Assembly (NCBI RefSeq): GCF_000708675.1
Contig: NZ_JELR01000002.1
Span: forward strand, 1,628,228 to 1,692,227
Direction of reading: 5' to 3'
Source of the DNA: Microbulbifer sp. HZ11
GTDB lineage: Bacteria > Pseudomonadota > Gammaproteobacteria > Pseudomonadales > Cellvibrionaceae
Length of the DNA stretch: 64,000 bases
The position numbers and the translations under genes were made by a program. The first letter of the stretch is position 1. Each line of letters starts with the position of its first letter. Below are positions 27,518 through 36,693 of this stretch, piece after piece. The notes below the pieces were generated by a model. That model did no database searches. It was not told the DNA's origin and saw only the letters and a list, made by a program, of their open reading frames with translations.

Positions 27518-28918
27518 GTGAACGATAAATACAATATTGAAATTACCGGTGAAGCGGTTGGGGGGAAAAGCCAGCAGGAAGCCGTTGCGGCGCTGGCCCG
27601 CTACGCCGGAATCAGCGAAGAGCGCGCCCGGGAGATGTTTGCCAACGCGCCAACCGTGGTTAAGCGTGAGATTCCCGAGGACCTCGCCGAGCGTTACGAG
27701 CGCAAGCTGGCGGATCTCGGTATCGGTGCGCGGCGTGCGGTTGCCAGTGTGCGCGAAGAGGCCCTGGCACTGGAGCCGATGGAAGCTGGCGAAGATGCGT
27801 CCGACGAGGTGACCAGCGCGGCATCATCGACCTCTTCTGCCCGCCAGGCTGTGGAGACGCCGACACCAGAGGCCAGCCAGGTACCCCCCGCCGGTGGCAG
27901 TGGGGGTGGCGAAACGGAAGGCAAGCGCCATATCGGTTTCGTGTTTTCCGGAAATGGCTACGAGTACTTCAAGATCTGGATCGTGAATATCCTGCTAACC
28001 ATTGTAACCCTGGGCCTCTATGCGCCCTGGGCGAAGGTCCGCAACGCTCAGTACTTTTACGGCAATACCAGTCTGGAGAATGCCAGCTTTGCCTTTACCG
28101 CCGACCCGAAAAAGATGCTTATTGGTCGCCTGATCGCCATTGGGTTACTGGTCGCATTTATGGCGATTTACAACGTATCACCGGTGGCGGGGCTGATTCT
28201 CAGCCTTGGGCTGATTTTTGTCTTCCCGTGGGTACTGAACCGGACCTTTGCGTTCTACGCGCGCAATAGTACTTACCGCAATATCCGCTTCCGGTTTGTG
28301 GGCCGCTACACCGATGCGCTGGTAAATTATCTCGGCTGGCCGATCCTGGCTACGCTGAGCCTTGGTCTGCTGTCACCGTTTATGATCTTTAAGCAAAAGC
28401 AGTACGTGATTGATAATCATCGCTACGGCAATAAAAGCTTTGCGTTCCGTGCCAAGGTAGGAGATTTTTACGGACTGGTATTTATCGCCATCGGTATTGG
28501 TCTCGCAGGGTTGATTGCGGGATCCCTGGTGGGGGTGGTGCTGGCACTGATCTATGCGCCGCTGGGTATTCTTTCCGGTGTTGCCGCCCTGGCTGGTTAC
28601 GCGGTGGGTATCCTGTACTTCGTGACCAATATGCAGAACCTTATTTTCAACAGCACCAGCCTGGCCGACAACGATTTCAAGGCGCGTTACCAGATGAAAT
28701 CCTACGGTCTGCTGATGGTGACCAACTTTCTGATGACCATCGTTACGCTTGGGCTTTTCATCCCCTGGGCCAAGGTGCGCGTTGCACACTACGCGGCCGA
28801 ACATACCGCACTCAATGTTACGCAGGATCTGGATAAATTCGCGGCGATCAGCCAGCCGGATGAATCCGCCTTCGGTGAAGAGTTTGGCGATGTGTTTGAT
28901 ATGGAAGTGGGAATCTAA
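27518..28918 (+). CDS. DUF898 (YjgN) family membrane protein
   Basis: 466 aa; GTG start with AAGGA. An N-terminal soluble segment (1-130) has a degenerate repeat region. Then come about six membrane helices containing two copies of the family motif: LTIVTLGLYAPWAKVR and MTIVTLGLFIPWAKVR. Function unknown. First gene of an apparent operon: the M48 peptidase starts 14 bases later and two more small genes follow. Confidence 0.85.
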   Translation: MNDKYNIEITGEAVGGKSQQEAVAALARYAGISEERAREMFANAPTVVKREIPEDLAERYERKLADLGIGARRAVASVREEALALEPMEAGEDASDEVTSAASSTSSARQAVETPTPEASQVPPAGGSGGGETEGKRHIGFVFSGNGYEYFKIWIVNILLTIVTLGLYAPWAKVRNAQYFYGNTSLENASFAFTADPKKMLIGRLIAIGLLVAFMAIYNVSPVAGLILSLGLIFVFPWVLNRTFAFYARNSTYRNIRFRFVGRYTDALVNYLGWPILATLSLGLLSPFMIFKQKQYVIDNHRYGNKSFAFRAKVGDFYGLVFIAIGIGLAGLIAGSLVGVVLALIYAPLGILSGVAALAGYAVGILYFVTNMQNLIFNSTSLADNDFKARYQMKSYGLLMVTNFLMTIVTLGLFIPWAKVRVAHYAAEHTALNVTQDLDKFAAISQPDESAFGEEFGDVFDMEVGI

Positions 28919-28932
28919 CTGCACCGATCATC

Positions 28933-30012
28933 ATGCAATACATCATCAAAGGAAAGTGGCAGGACGGCGCAACCAGCGCCGTTTTGCCTGCGGAGCTGCG
29001 CTGCCTCGAAGGGCGGGTTTACCTCTCTGTTGACGGTCAGGAGTTAAGACGTGCACCGCACAGTGAATTGAAGCTGTCTGCAAAACTCGGCCGTACACCG
29101 CGCTACCTCCACTTTGCCGGGCAGTCAGGTCAGTTTGAGAGTGAAGATCACGAGCATCTGGATCGCTTGAGCAGTGACCTGGGTGGCCGCGGATTCGCAT
29201 TCATCCATCGGCTGGAAAACCATCTTGGTATGGTGGTGTTGGCTACGGTGGTCGTGGCAGCACTCATTTGGGGGTATTTCACCTGGGGTGTCCCGGTTGG
29301 CAGTAAGGTCCTGGCTGAACGGCTTCCCGCAGATCTGCTGAATCGGTCTGCCCAGGAGACCCTGAAATTTCTCGAGGAATTTCAGCTCGAGGAAACTACC
29401 CTGAGTGCACAGCGGCAGCAGGAAATTCGCGATACCTTCCAAGGGTTTGCCCCGGACTATCCGATCGAAAAACTGCGTTTTTATGGCGGTGGTGATCAGG
29501 GGGCGAATGCCTTTGCTCTGCCCGATGGCACGATCATATTTACCGATGAAATCATAGCCCTGGCGGATACCGATGAAGAGTTGTTGGCGGTGTTTGGGCA
29601 CGAGCTTGGGCATGTGGCGCACCGCCACTCGCTTAGGCACGTAATTCAGGGCTCGGCGATCTCCCTGACATTGGCCTTGATTACCGGTGAAGTGTCCGCA
29701 TTGGGAGATCTGTTGCTGACCGCGCCCGTGGTATTTACCCAGCTATCCTATTCCCGTCAGTTTGAGCTGGAGTCTGACGACTACGCGGTGCAGATGCTGC
29801 GGGAACGCGGCCACTCCCCGCAAGCGCTGGCGGATATGCTGACCAAGCTTTACCAGAATAAGCGCTGTGAAATGGACAGTGGTTGTAACAATGAGGACGT
29901 GGCAGATCACGACGTGGATCCAGCCGCGGAGCGAGAGGGCGAGTGGCTGAAGTATCTCAGTACTCACCCTCACCTTGAAGAACGCATCTCGCTTACCCGG
30001 GATCGCGATTAG
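28933..30012 (+). CDS. M48-family zinc metallopeptidase
   Basis: 359 aa. N-terminal ~90 residues unknown, one membrane helix (about 99-119), then an HtpX/Ste24/LoiP-like domain with HELGH at 223-227 and the third ligand in the FELESDDYAVQMLRERG segment. The active site probably faces the periplasm. Linked to the DUF898 gene (14 bases) and followed closely by a DUF2939 gene. Such DUF898-M48 pairs recur and suggest envelope protein quality control. Confidence 0.88.
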   Translation: MQYIIKGKWQDGATSAVLPAELRCLEGRVYLSVDGQELRRAPHSELKLSAKLGRTPRYLHFAGQSGQFESEDHEHLDRLSSDLGGRGFAFIHRLENHLGMVVLATVVVAALIWGYFTWGVPVGSKVLAERLPADLLNRSAQETLKFLEEFQLEETTLSAQRQQEIRDTFQGFAPDYPIEKLRFYGGGDQGANAFALPDGTIIFTDEIIALADTDEELLAVFGHELGHVAHRHSLRHVIQGSAISLTLALITGEVSALGDLLLTAPVVFTQLSYSRQFELESDDYAVQMLRERGHSPQALADMLTKLYQNKRCEMDSGCNNEDVADHDVDPAAEREGEWLKYLSTHPHLEERISLTRDRD

Positions 30013-30029
30013 ATGTGAGAGCTGTGCAG

Positions 30030-30653
30030 ATGACCGGAAAATGGCTGCTGCGTATTGGGCTGGTGCTGCTCTTTCTGGCAATGGTGTACGCCGCCCTGCC
30101 CTGGTATTCCGCACGTCAGTTAATTGAAGCGGCGCAGCATAATGATGCCGCCAAAATTGAGCGCTACGTGGATTTCCCAGTCCTGCGAGGCAATATTCGT
30201 CAGCGCTTGCAGGAAGAAATGCATCGATCCCTGGGAGACGATGTGCCCCCGCAGCTGGGGGAGCTGTTCAACGCGGGCGCAGACCTGTTTCTTGGGCCAT
30301 TGCTCGAGCGCGTGATCAGTCCGGAGGGAATCACCCAATTGATACAGGGCCAGCGTGACTGGCGAGAGTTCGAGCGTGAACTAGGTAGCCTTGGTACAGG
30401 GAAGCGTAGGTCACAGGGTGCTGAAAAACCTCCGGTTCAATCCGGGCGCGGCGTTGCAGATGATAGCGACGGCACTGAGCACGATCACCATTGGCATATG
30501 GAACACTGGTACTTTAGCGGTCTCAGCACAGTGGAGGTCATCTGTGGCAATGGTGATAATAATGAGTTGGTGCAGCTGCAACTACAGCGCAGAGGCCTGC
30601 GCTGGCAGCTGGTCGATATCCAGAAAATTGATGATCTTACCGGGGGAGAATAA
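30030..30653 (+). CDS. DUF2939 family protein
   Basis: 207 aa. N-terminal helix (LLRIGLVLLFLAMVYAALP), then the DUF2939 signature PWYSARQLIEAAQHNDAAKIERYVDFPVLR and a basic, His-containing variable segment. Start taken at ATG 30030; GTGs at 30015 and 30024 are alternatives. It begins 17 bases after the peptidase gene and belongs to the same operon. Function unknown. Confidence 0.75.
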   Translation: MTGKWLLRIGLVLLFLAMVYAALPWYSARQLIEAAQHNDAAKIERYVDFPVLRGNIRQRLQEEMHRSLGDDVPPQLGELFNAGADLFLGPLLERVISPEGITQLIQGQRDWREFERELGSLGTGKRRSQGAEKPPVQSGRGVADDSDGTEHDHHWHMEHWYFSGLSTVEVICGNGDNNELVQLQLQRRGLRWQLVDIQKIDDLTGGE

Positions 30654-30655
30654 GT

Positions 30656-31045
30656 ATGGCCGTTACCCTGCAAATGCATGAATCACTCAACGTGTTTGGG
30701 GATCCGCTTATTCCTTGCAGTACTGACCCGCTGACAGGTTTCTTTCGCGACGGTTGTTGTAACACCAACGACCAGGACCTGGGCTCTCACACTGTCTGTG
30801 TGGAGGTGACCCGCGAATTTTTAAAGTTTTCTGCAGAGCGCGGCAATGATCTGAGTACGCCGGTGGAAGAGTTTGGTTTTCCCGGGCTGACACCCGGCGA
30901 CCGCTGGTGTCTGTGTGCCGCTCGCTGGCTGGAGGCGCAAAAAGCAGAAAAAGCGCCCCGTGTCCATCTGCAGCGTACGCATATGCGTGCCCTGAAAATT
31001 GTACCGTTGGAAGTATTGCGACAATATGCGGCAGATTTGAACTGA
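30656..31045 (+). CDS. DUF2237 family protein
   Basis: 129 aa, typical for the family. Conserved features: NVFGDPLIPCS, TGFFRDGCCNT, DLGSHTVCVEVT and TPGDRWCLCAARW, with several conserved Cys. It starts 2 bases after the DUF2939 stop, so it is co-translated with it. Cytoplasmic, role unknown. Confidence 0.88.
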   Translation: MAVTLQMHESLNVFGDPLIPCSTDPLTGFFRDGCCNTNDQDLGSHTVCVEVTREFLKFSAERGNDLSTPVEEFGFPGLTPGDRWCLCAARWLEAQKAEKAPRVHLQRTHMRALKIVPLEVLRQYAADLN

Positions 31046-31101
31046 CGGTGAATACGCGGTCGACCGGTAATAAAACCGCGGTGGAATCACTACGATAAAA
31101 A

Positions 31102-31143
31102 AGAAAAGTGCTCTGGAGCAAGCTTTCCCGGCTTGCCCAGAGC
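31102..31143 (-). terminator. Hairpin with T-rich tail, minus strand
   Basis: GCTCTGG-A-GCAAGC (31110-31123) pairs with GCTTGC-CCAGAGC (31131-31143), with one bulged base. On the minus strand it is followed by TTTTCTTTTTT, so it probably ends transcripts from the LuxR-type gene at 31341. Confidence 0.6.
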
Positions 31144-31340
31144 CAGCCTTGCGGCCACAACCAACTCACAGGATGAAAATTTGTTGGTGAGCGCGATATC
31201 CGTATCTGGCGCGGGCATCGGTAGGCGCCCGTCCTGCTCAGTAATCAGAATGCGCGCAAGCGGACGCTTGGGCAATAGCCCCTAGGGGCCTAAATACTGC
31301 TGACCCTTCACTTTCTCTGACCGTAATACCGCGCCGGGTT

Positions 31341-32138
31341 TCAGATCAGTCCTTCACTGACACTCTTGGAAACCAGCTGGCCGGTTGTCTTGCAGTCGGA
31401 CTTTTTTAGAATATTTTTCCGGTGATTTTTGACCGTGTGTGGCGATATGTTTAGCAGGCGCCCGATATCTGCACTTGTTTTTCCATCCGCCAGCAGGCGC
31501 ACAATTTCCATTTCCCGCTGGGTAAACAACGATGGTGATGAGGTAATACACGGTTGTGGATTATTAAGCACATCAATATTGAGGTAGCTCTCGCCCCCAA
31601 ACAGGTTCAGCAGCGAGAGTGTGTAGTTACTGCCGCTGGCAAGGTGGGAAATATCGGTGTGAATACCGAGTGTCCGTGCCACACCGAAATGTTCGTCGGT
31701 ATCCAGTATGATTGCCTGGTGATTGAACAATCGGTAACTGCCATCGGCCACCCGCATACGCCCGCTGTAGGAAATCTTGTAGTTCTTCACCTGATCCATA
31801 CCGATTTCGTTTTTCAGGATCGACAGGGCAGTTTCCTCTGCTTTTGCGGCGAATGGAATGTCATCCGGGTGTCCGCGCTCGATCAATGATTGAATTGTCG
31901 CGGTCTGCGGGTCGAGTCCCAGTATCGATTGGATAGAAGGACTCACCAGCATGGGTTTGTCGAGGTTTAGGAAGTCGAGAACATAGTAATAGCAGGCGCC
32001 GCTGCTGAAAGTGGTGGCAATAAACTGATCGAGCTCGTATCGCTGCTGAGTGACATTCCGTTTGGCGAAAAAGCCTGGAATGTTGTGCCATGCCCGATAA
32101 ATCAGGTTGTTGCCCGCGTCGAGCGTCTTGAGGCCCAT
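31341..32138 (-). CDS. PAS-like/LuxR-type transcriptional regulator, copy 2
   Basis: 265 aa. N-terminal PAS-like sensor (about 35-185) containing HPDDIPF, YRLFNHQA and HTDISHL. The C-terminal LuxR helix-turn-helix (about 200-262) has TQREMEIVRLLADGKTSADI and HTVKNHRKNILKK. No receiver domain. It is a clear paralogue of the gene upstream, with the motifs above conserved in both. The ligand is unknown. Confidence 0.8.
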   Translation of the reverse strand: MGLKTLDAGNNLIYRAWHNIPGFFAKRNVTQQRYELDQFIATTFSSGACYYYVLDFLNLDKPMLVSPSIQSILGLDPQTATIQSLIERGHPDDIPFAAKAEETALSILKNEIGMDQVKNYKISYSGRMRVADGSYRLFNHQAIILDTDEHFGVARTLGIHTDISHLASGSNYTLSLLNLFGGESYLNIDVLNNPQPCITSSPSLFTQREMEIVRLLADGKTSADIGRLLNISPHTVKNHRKNILKKSDCKTTGQLVSKSVSEGLI

Positions 32139-32338
32139 GAATACTTCCTTGTTATTATCGTGCGTGACCGCCGCCTGCAGTTTCGTGATCTATTTCCCGA
32201 GATCCGTTTATAGCAAATACGCAGTGCCCGGCACAGATTTCATTAGGCGGTCGTGAAGGAACTTTGTGGCTGGCAAGCCAGTTTTGGTTTCAGGTTGGCA
32301 GATTATCCAGCTTAAACACCAATGTCCCCGAGCGCGAT

Positions 32339-33181
32339 TCAAATCAAGCCTTCGATGGCACAGCTGGCCAGTAGCTGGCTCATGTTCTGGCAGCCCGCTT
32401 TTTTCAATATACGTTTGCGGTGATTTTTGATCGTATATTCGGAGAGTGAGAGCGCTTCTCCGATCTGGGCACTAGTCAACCCTTTCGAGACCAGTTGAAT
32501 CACGGATATCTCACGCTCGGTAAATACCGGTTTATCCCGATCCACTTTCTGCGGGTGATTGTCCACATCGATATTCAGATAGGAGGGCTCCCCATTCATA
32601 CCGATCAGCGACAGTCGATAGTTGTTTTCCGTGGTTAGGTGTGAAATATCGGTGTGGACATTCAGGGCTTTCCCAATACCGCCCTCGTCGTCGGTATTGA
32701 GGACGATGGACTGGTGATTGAACAGTCGGTACTCACCGGTTTTGACTCGAAAGCGAAAGCAGTACGAAAACTTGTAGTCGGTTATTTTATCCATGCCCAC
32801 GCGCTGCTGCATGACCCGGATGGCGGTGGACTCAGCGTTGGCCACAAACGCCATGTCGTCCGGGTGTATCAGTGCAAGCACATCCTGGAACGTCATGGTC
32901 GCGATGTTCAGGTCGTGAATCTGCTCGACCTGTGGGCTAACGTAGAGTAGCTCCAGGTCAAAGAGGTCGAATATATAGTGATAGTGCGGGCCGTTGCTGA
33001 ACACCCGGCTGACCATCTCATCCACCTGCAACTTCGCCAGCTCGGTCTTATTTTTCGCAAACAGTGCGTTGCGCTGGTCCCATACGCTGGTCAACATGTC
33101 GCCACTCGACTTCTGTACTTTTGTTTCACTGGCCACCAGGGCGCTTCCTTTGTGATGAGTGTCACATTTATCGTGAGACAC
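32339..33181 (-). CDS. PAS-like/LuxR-type transcriptional regulator, copy 1
   Basis: 280 aa from a GTG at 33181; starts at GTG 33136 or ATG 33097 are also possible, since the first ~28 residues are not shared with the paralogue. PAS-like sensor with HPDDMAF, YRLFNHQS and HTDISHL, then SYLNIDV linker and LuxR helix-turn-helix (TEREISVIQLVSKGLTSAQI, YTIKNHRKRILKK). It lies 200 bases upstream of copy 2, so each may have its own promoter. Its nearness to the large divergent gene cluster may mean control of it; this is only a guess. Confidence 0.8.
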   Translation of the reverse strand: MSHDKCDTHHKGSALVASETKVQKSSGDMLTSVWDQRNALFAKNKTELAKLQVDEMVSRVFSNGPHYHYIFDLFDLELLYVSPQVEQIHDLNIATMTFQDVLALIHPDDMAFVANAESTAIRVMQQRVGMDKITDYKFSYCFRFRVKTGEYRLFNHQSIVLNTDDEGGIGKALNVHTDISHLTTENNYRLSLIGMNGEPSYLNIDVDNHPQKVDRDKPVFTEREISVIQLVSKGLTSAQIGEALSLSEYTIKNHRKRILKKAGCQNMSQLLASCAIEGLI

Positions 33182-33426
33182 TTGTACCAGAAGTTTATCT
33201 GATGGCGCAAATGTATTTGCTGGTCATTTTGTGAAAATCAGCACTCCATGAAGGATAGACAGGAAAGTCTGGCCGGATGGGCTGGGCAAGCTGGGTAAAT
33301 AAAGTACCGCGTGTCCCGGTGTATTTTACAGGGGCTCATCAATAGGGGTGTGGGGAAAGTGACCGCAAAGGAGGTCCGCTGCAGAGACCACCTGTTCCCG
33401 GTGGCCAATGACAGCGGTACCCTTGC

Positions 33427-34464
33427 TCAGGAAGGCAGGAAGTCGATCGAGTAGTTCAATGTGGATTTCTCCACATTGGCGGAGCCAAAATTGATCAGTC
33501 GGATACGTGCTAGCAGTTTGCGTTCAAGATCCGGGTCGCCCAGCTCACTGCTCACCAGACTTACGCCGGAGATAACACCATTGGGCTCGATCACCAGTTT
33601 TACCGTCACCTTACCGGCCAGTGTCGGGTCCCGGCGCAAGGCCCGGTTGTAGATAGCGAAGATTGCCCCTTTATTGGCTTCCATTACCTGACGGATGGAT
33701 TCCTCACCGCGGGTACCGCGCTCGCGACGGGCTTCCTTGCTGCTGGACTTGGCGGCCACCTGGGCTTCCGCCACTTCTACCTGGGTAGTCTGGCGTCCGG
33801 ACAATGCCGAACCACCGGTATTGCGGCTCAGTTGGCCGGTATTGATACCACCACTGGCAGCCTTGGATTTATCGGTAATCAGCGAGCGGTCGATTTTTTG
33901 CGCGTTGGCCGCACCGCTGGCCAGGGAGTTGGCATTGGCCACCTGGGATACGTCGAGGCTATCGCGCATGTCCATCAGGTCGTCCTGCAGCTGCATCAGC
34001 CCACTATTGGCTGCTTTTTCCCGCGCCTTCGCGACCTCTTCTGCCGGGGCCTTTTCCGTTAGCGGTTTGGGCTTGACGGTTTTGATCGGTTCGGGCTTGG
34101 GTTTTGGTTTCTCGACCGGTTTGGGCTCTACTTTTTTAACCTCTTTGGGTTTTTCGATTTTTTTCTCAACCGGCTTCGGTTTGGGTTTTTCCACCGGCTT
34201 GGGCAATTCCTTTTTCTCCAGGATTACCCGGGCCAGCTGCGGCGGTAGCTGCTCTTTCTGCTCGCGGGTGAGCTCGGGAGCTGGAATGAACGTGAACAGC
34301 GCACCGAGTACCACAAACGCGGCAAAACCGGATTTGAGGAACTTGATAAAGCGCTGGTCTTCTTCTTCGGTAGAGGCCCACGGCAGAGTGGAGTTGTAGT
34401 AATGCCACGGCATAAGCGCCGGACGATTGGCTGTCTGTGTGGTGCTGAGAGAGGCGCTGGTCAT
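33427..34464 (-). CDS. AgmX/TonB-like energy-transducing protein
   Basis: 345 aa; GGGAGG ribosome site 7 bases before ATG. Short cytoplasmic N-terminus, one membrane helix (about 46-63), a Lys/Pro/Glu-rich spacer (about 80-135, repeated KPKPVEK) able to span the periplasm, then a C-terminal domain (about 255-345, GKVTVKLVIEPNGVISGV) of the AgmX/PglI TonB-like type. It probably carries the motion of the ExbB/ExbD motor encoded just upstream to outer-membrane or periplasmic partners. Last gene of the leftward operon. Confidence 0.85.
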   Translation of the reverse strand: MTSASLSTTQTANRPALMPWHYYNSTLPWASTEEEDQRFIKFLKSGFAAFVVLGALFTFIPAPELTREQKEQLPPQLARVILEKKELPKPVEKPKPKPVEKKIEKPKEVKKVEPKPVEKPKPKPEPIKTVKPKPLTEKAPAEEVAKAREKAANSGLMQLQDDLMDMRDSLDVSQVANANSLASGAANAQKIDRSLITDKSKAASGGINTGQLSRNTGGSALSGRQTTQVEVAEAQVAAKSSSKEARRERGTRGEESIRQVMEANKGAIFAIYNRALRRDPTLAGKVTVKLVIEPNGVISGVSLVSSELGDPDLERKLLARIRLINFGSANVEKSTLNYSIDFLPS

Positions 34465-34476
34465 CGATTACCTCCC

Positions 34477-34998
34477 TTATTGACCGGCGGCCGGGCCGGC
34501 CGGATCTTGCGGCGACGTCTGGGTTACGGCGAGATCGATGTCCCGGTAATCCGCCGCCGCGCAGGTGTTCATGATCTGCTTGAGCAGTGCGTAGGGAACT
34601 TCCTCGTCGCCGAGGATGGTCACCGGGCGACCCAATGCGACCTTATCTTCCGGCAGGGGCTCGGCGCGGCTGGCGAGGTATTTCAATTCATTCAGTAGTG
34701 GCTCGATCTGATCCCCGTTACTGGGGATATCCGCCACTTTCGCAATCATGCGGTTGCCCACTATCAGCTGGTCACCATTCACCCGCACCACGGTTGTGGT
34801 TTCCGGCTTCTGGGTGGAAGTGGATTCCGGCAGAGTGATGGTCTTGTCTGCCTGCAATACTTCCACATCAGAGGAGTTCACCAGCAGGAAAAATACCAGA
34901 ATGGTGAAAATATCCATCAGCGAAACCAGGTTGAGTTTCGTTTCTTTATGCCGGCGCGTCTTGCGCCCTTTCAGCTTGCCGCCGATCGTCGCTTTCAT
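34477..34998 (-). CDS. ExbD/TolR-type motor protein with intact proton-path Asp
   Basis: 173 aa. Basic N-terminus, one membrane helix (about 23-41: LNLVSLMDIFTILVFFLLV) with Asp29 where ExbD/TolR/MotB carry the proton-conducting residue, then a periplasmic domain. Its ATG overlaps the stop of the other ExbD gene (ATGA), so the two are translationally coupled and likely form a heteromeric stator with ExbB. Confidence 0.88.
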   Translation of the reverse strand: MKATIGGKLKGRKTRRHKETKLNLVSLMDIFTILVFFLLVNSSDVEVLQADKTITLPESTSTQKPETTTVVRVNGDQLIVGNRMIAKVADIPSNGDQIEPLLNELKYLASRAEPLPEDKVALGRPVTILGDEEVPYALLKQIMNTCAAADYRDIDLAVTQTSPQDPAGPAAGQ

Positions 34999-35546
34999 AG
35001 TCCGTTGCCTGCCAGCTGTTCATCTTGCCCCTGGCCGCTCTGGGCCACGCCTCCCTGGGGTGCATCGCCCAGGGAGATCTGTGGGAACAGTTCCGCGTCC
35101 ACTACCGATGCCGCCACCACGGCGCGGAAGGAGCGTGCGGTATCCATGGCGCTCACCAGGGTGCGGTAGGGAGTGCCGGGTTCCGAGAGAATAACCAGGT
35201 CTTTCTTGTCGATATCCTTATCCCGCAGCGCGCGCTTGATCTCCTGCAGCACATCCGACACCAGCTTCAAGTCCGGCTTGCCGTCCCGGTTGGGAATGCG
35301 CTTTACGCGAACCCCCGCCGGATAGTTGATGTCGATGTACTCGGCGCGCAGCACCATTTCCAGTTGCCGGTTTTCTTTCTGCTCTTCCACACTGGCATCA
35401 CTCAATCCCGGAAGGTTGAGGTTCAGCACGGAGATATGGGAAAACACCATATTCAGAAGCAATACCGGGACCAGAACGGTCATCAGGCTCATAAATGAGG
35501 TGATGTCCAGATCCGGGTCGGTTTCCAGCCTGCGTCGGATAGCCAT
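34995..35546 (-). CDS. ExbD/TolR-type motor protein lacking the usual Asp
   Basis: 183 aa. Same layout as its neighbour, helix about 14-33. Aligned with it, the position of Asp29 is Ser20 (TSFMSLMTVLV). An acidic residue (Asp14) lies just before the helix but off register. So this subunit probably does not carry protons itself. The periplasmic part is longer, with a flexible Gly/Gln-rich tail. One ExbB with two ExbD types recalls the AglR-AglQ-AglS motor of myxobacteria. Confidence 0.85.
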   Translation of the reverse strand: MAIRRRLETDPDLDITSFMSLMTVLVPVLLLNMVFSHISVLNLNLPGLSDASVEEQKENRQLEMVLRAEYIDINYPAGVRVKRIPNRDGKPDLKLVSDVLQEIKRALRDKDIDKKDLVILSEPGTPYRTLVSAMDTARSFRAVVAASVVDAELFPQISLGDAPQGGVAQSGQGQDEQLAGNGL

Positions 35547-35600
35547 GGCTCTCTCTTGGTCTAGTTCTTAACGTTTACGATTGTTGCGTCTTCGGTGGCG

Positions 35601-36290
35601 TTAGGCCGGTGCGCCGGCTTTGGCGGCGGGACGCGCTGCGGATGCTTCCGCTTTCTGACTGCGGGTCAGGGTAATCAGGTTAAGAAACTTCACGCCGGCC
35701 ATTTCCAGGCTGTCGATGATCTCGTTGGTCTTGTTCTGCAGCATGGAGTAGGCCAGCAGCAGCGGGATCGCGGAGATCAGACCGAAGGCGGTGGTGTTCA
35801 TCGCCACGGAAATACTGGAAGACAGCATGCTGGCTTTCTCAGAAGGGTCCGCATTGGCCACCGCGGTAAACGCCGCGATCAGACCGATAATGGTACCCAG
35901 CAGGCCCAACAGGGTGGCGATGTTGGCCAGGGTGGCCAGATAGTTGGTGCGCTTTTCCAGGCGCGGCACGGCTTCAAGGATACTCTCTTCAATGGCCATG
36001 GCGATGTTCTCGTCCTTGCGCGCATGCTGGGCGGTGCTGATGCCGGCGGCAACGAGCTGGCCCATAGGTGCCGGCTCGTTCTGGGCAAACTTCAGCGCCG
36101 CGGCGAAGTTGCGCTGCTGCATCATCGGCAGAATCTGGCCGTAGGCGCGACGGTTGGCGAGCTTGGCGCGGGACAGGAATACCCAGCGCTCGATCACCAG
36201 CACCACACCGATCACCAGTACCAGTGCGATGGGATACATGAAAGTGCCGCCGTTCTGAAAGAAGCGCAGCAGTGTATTGAAAAACTCCAT
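35601..36290 (-). CDS. MotA/TolQ/ExbB proton-channel protein
   Basis: 229 aa. ATG 36290 with GGAG 9 bases upstream (the TTG two codons earlier is less likely). Three membrane helices (about 18-37, 113-135, 158-180) with the TolQ/ExbB signature GLLGTIIGLIAAF and ISVAMNTTAFGLISAIPLL, where the Thr lines the proton path. C-terminal tail Ala-rich. Starts the ExbB-ExbD-ExbD-AgmX series. Confidence 0.92.
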   Translation of the reverse strand: MEFFNTLLRFFQNGGTFMYPIALVLVIGVVLVIERWVFLSRAKLANRRAYGQILPMMQQRNFAAALKFAQNEPAPMGQLVAAGISTAQHARKDENIAMAIEESILEAVPRLEKRTNYLATLANIATLLGLLGTIIGLIAAFTAVANADPSEKASMLSSSISVAMNTTAFGLISAIPLLLAYSMLQNKTNEIIDSLEMAGVKFLNLITLTRSQKAEASAARPAAKAGAPA

Positions 36291-36408
36291 GGTCAAATCT
36301 CCGGGACGTAAAGATTCTTATCTAGTAATGAAAAAGGGTTGTGTTGAGTTCATTCACTTCCGCGGTGCTGTTATGGCAGGCCCCGCAGGTCAGAAACTGG
36401 TTGATATT

Positions 36409-36690
36409 TTACTCTTCGGTGTTTTCCACCTTGAGTAACTTTATTTCCCGATGCAGCTCCGAGTATTCCTGATGTTGGAAGCTGTGGGAAATGGCATTGG
36501 GCAGTGTGCTCTCGATTTTTTCCAGGCTGGCGGCCTGTTTCCACGGAATGATATACAGCACTTTGGGTTGCTCCTGACTGCCCACGATAGTGGACTCCAG
36601 TGTGATCACTTCTCCGCTTTCCTGCTGCCCCTGAGCGGCAGAGTTAAACAGCAGTGAGAGCAGCGCTGCGGAAATCATCGGCAATCTCAT
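36409..36690 (-). CDS. Small exported hypothetical protein of the motor cluster
   Basis: 93 aa with a signal peptide ending AAQGQQ. The mature part has VLYIIPWKQ and ends with a charged helix (SELHREIKLLKVENTEE). No family recognised. It starts 3 bases after the TPR lipoprotein gene, and 118 bases separate it from exbB. Confidence 0.6.
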   Translation of the reverse strand: MRLPMISAALLSLLFNSAAQGQQESGEVITLESTIVGSQEQPKVLYIIPWKQAASLEKIESTLPNAISHSFQHQEYSELHREIKLLKVENTEE

Positions 36691-36693
36691 GGG

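Noticed and set aside
31090-31275. 61-codon frame on the minus strand
   Set aside because: Overlaps the hairpin at 31110 and has no clear ribosome site or relatives.
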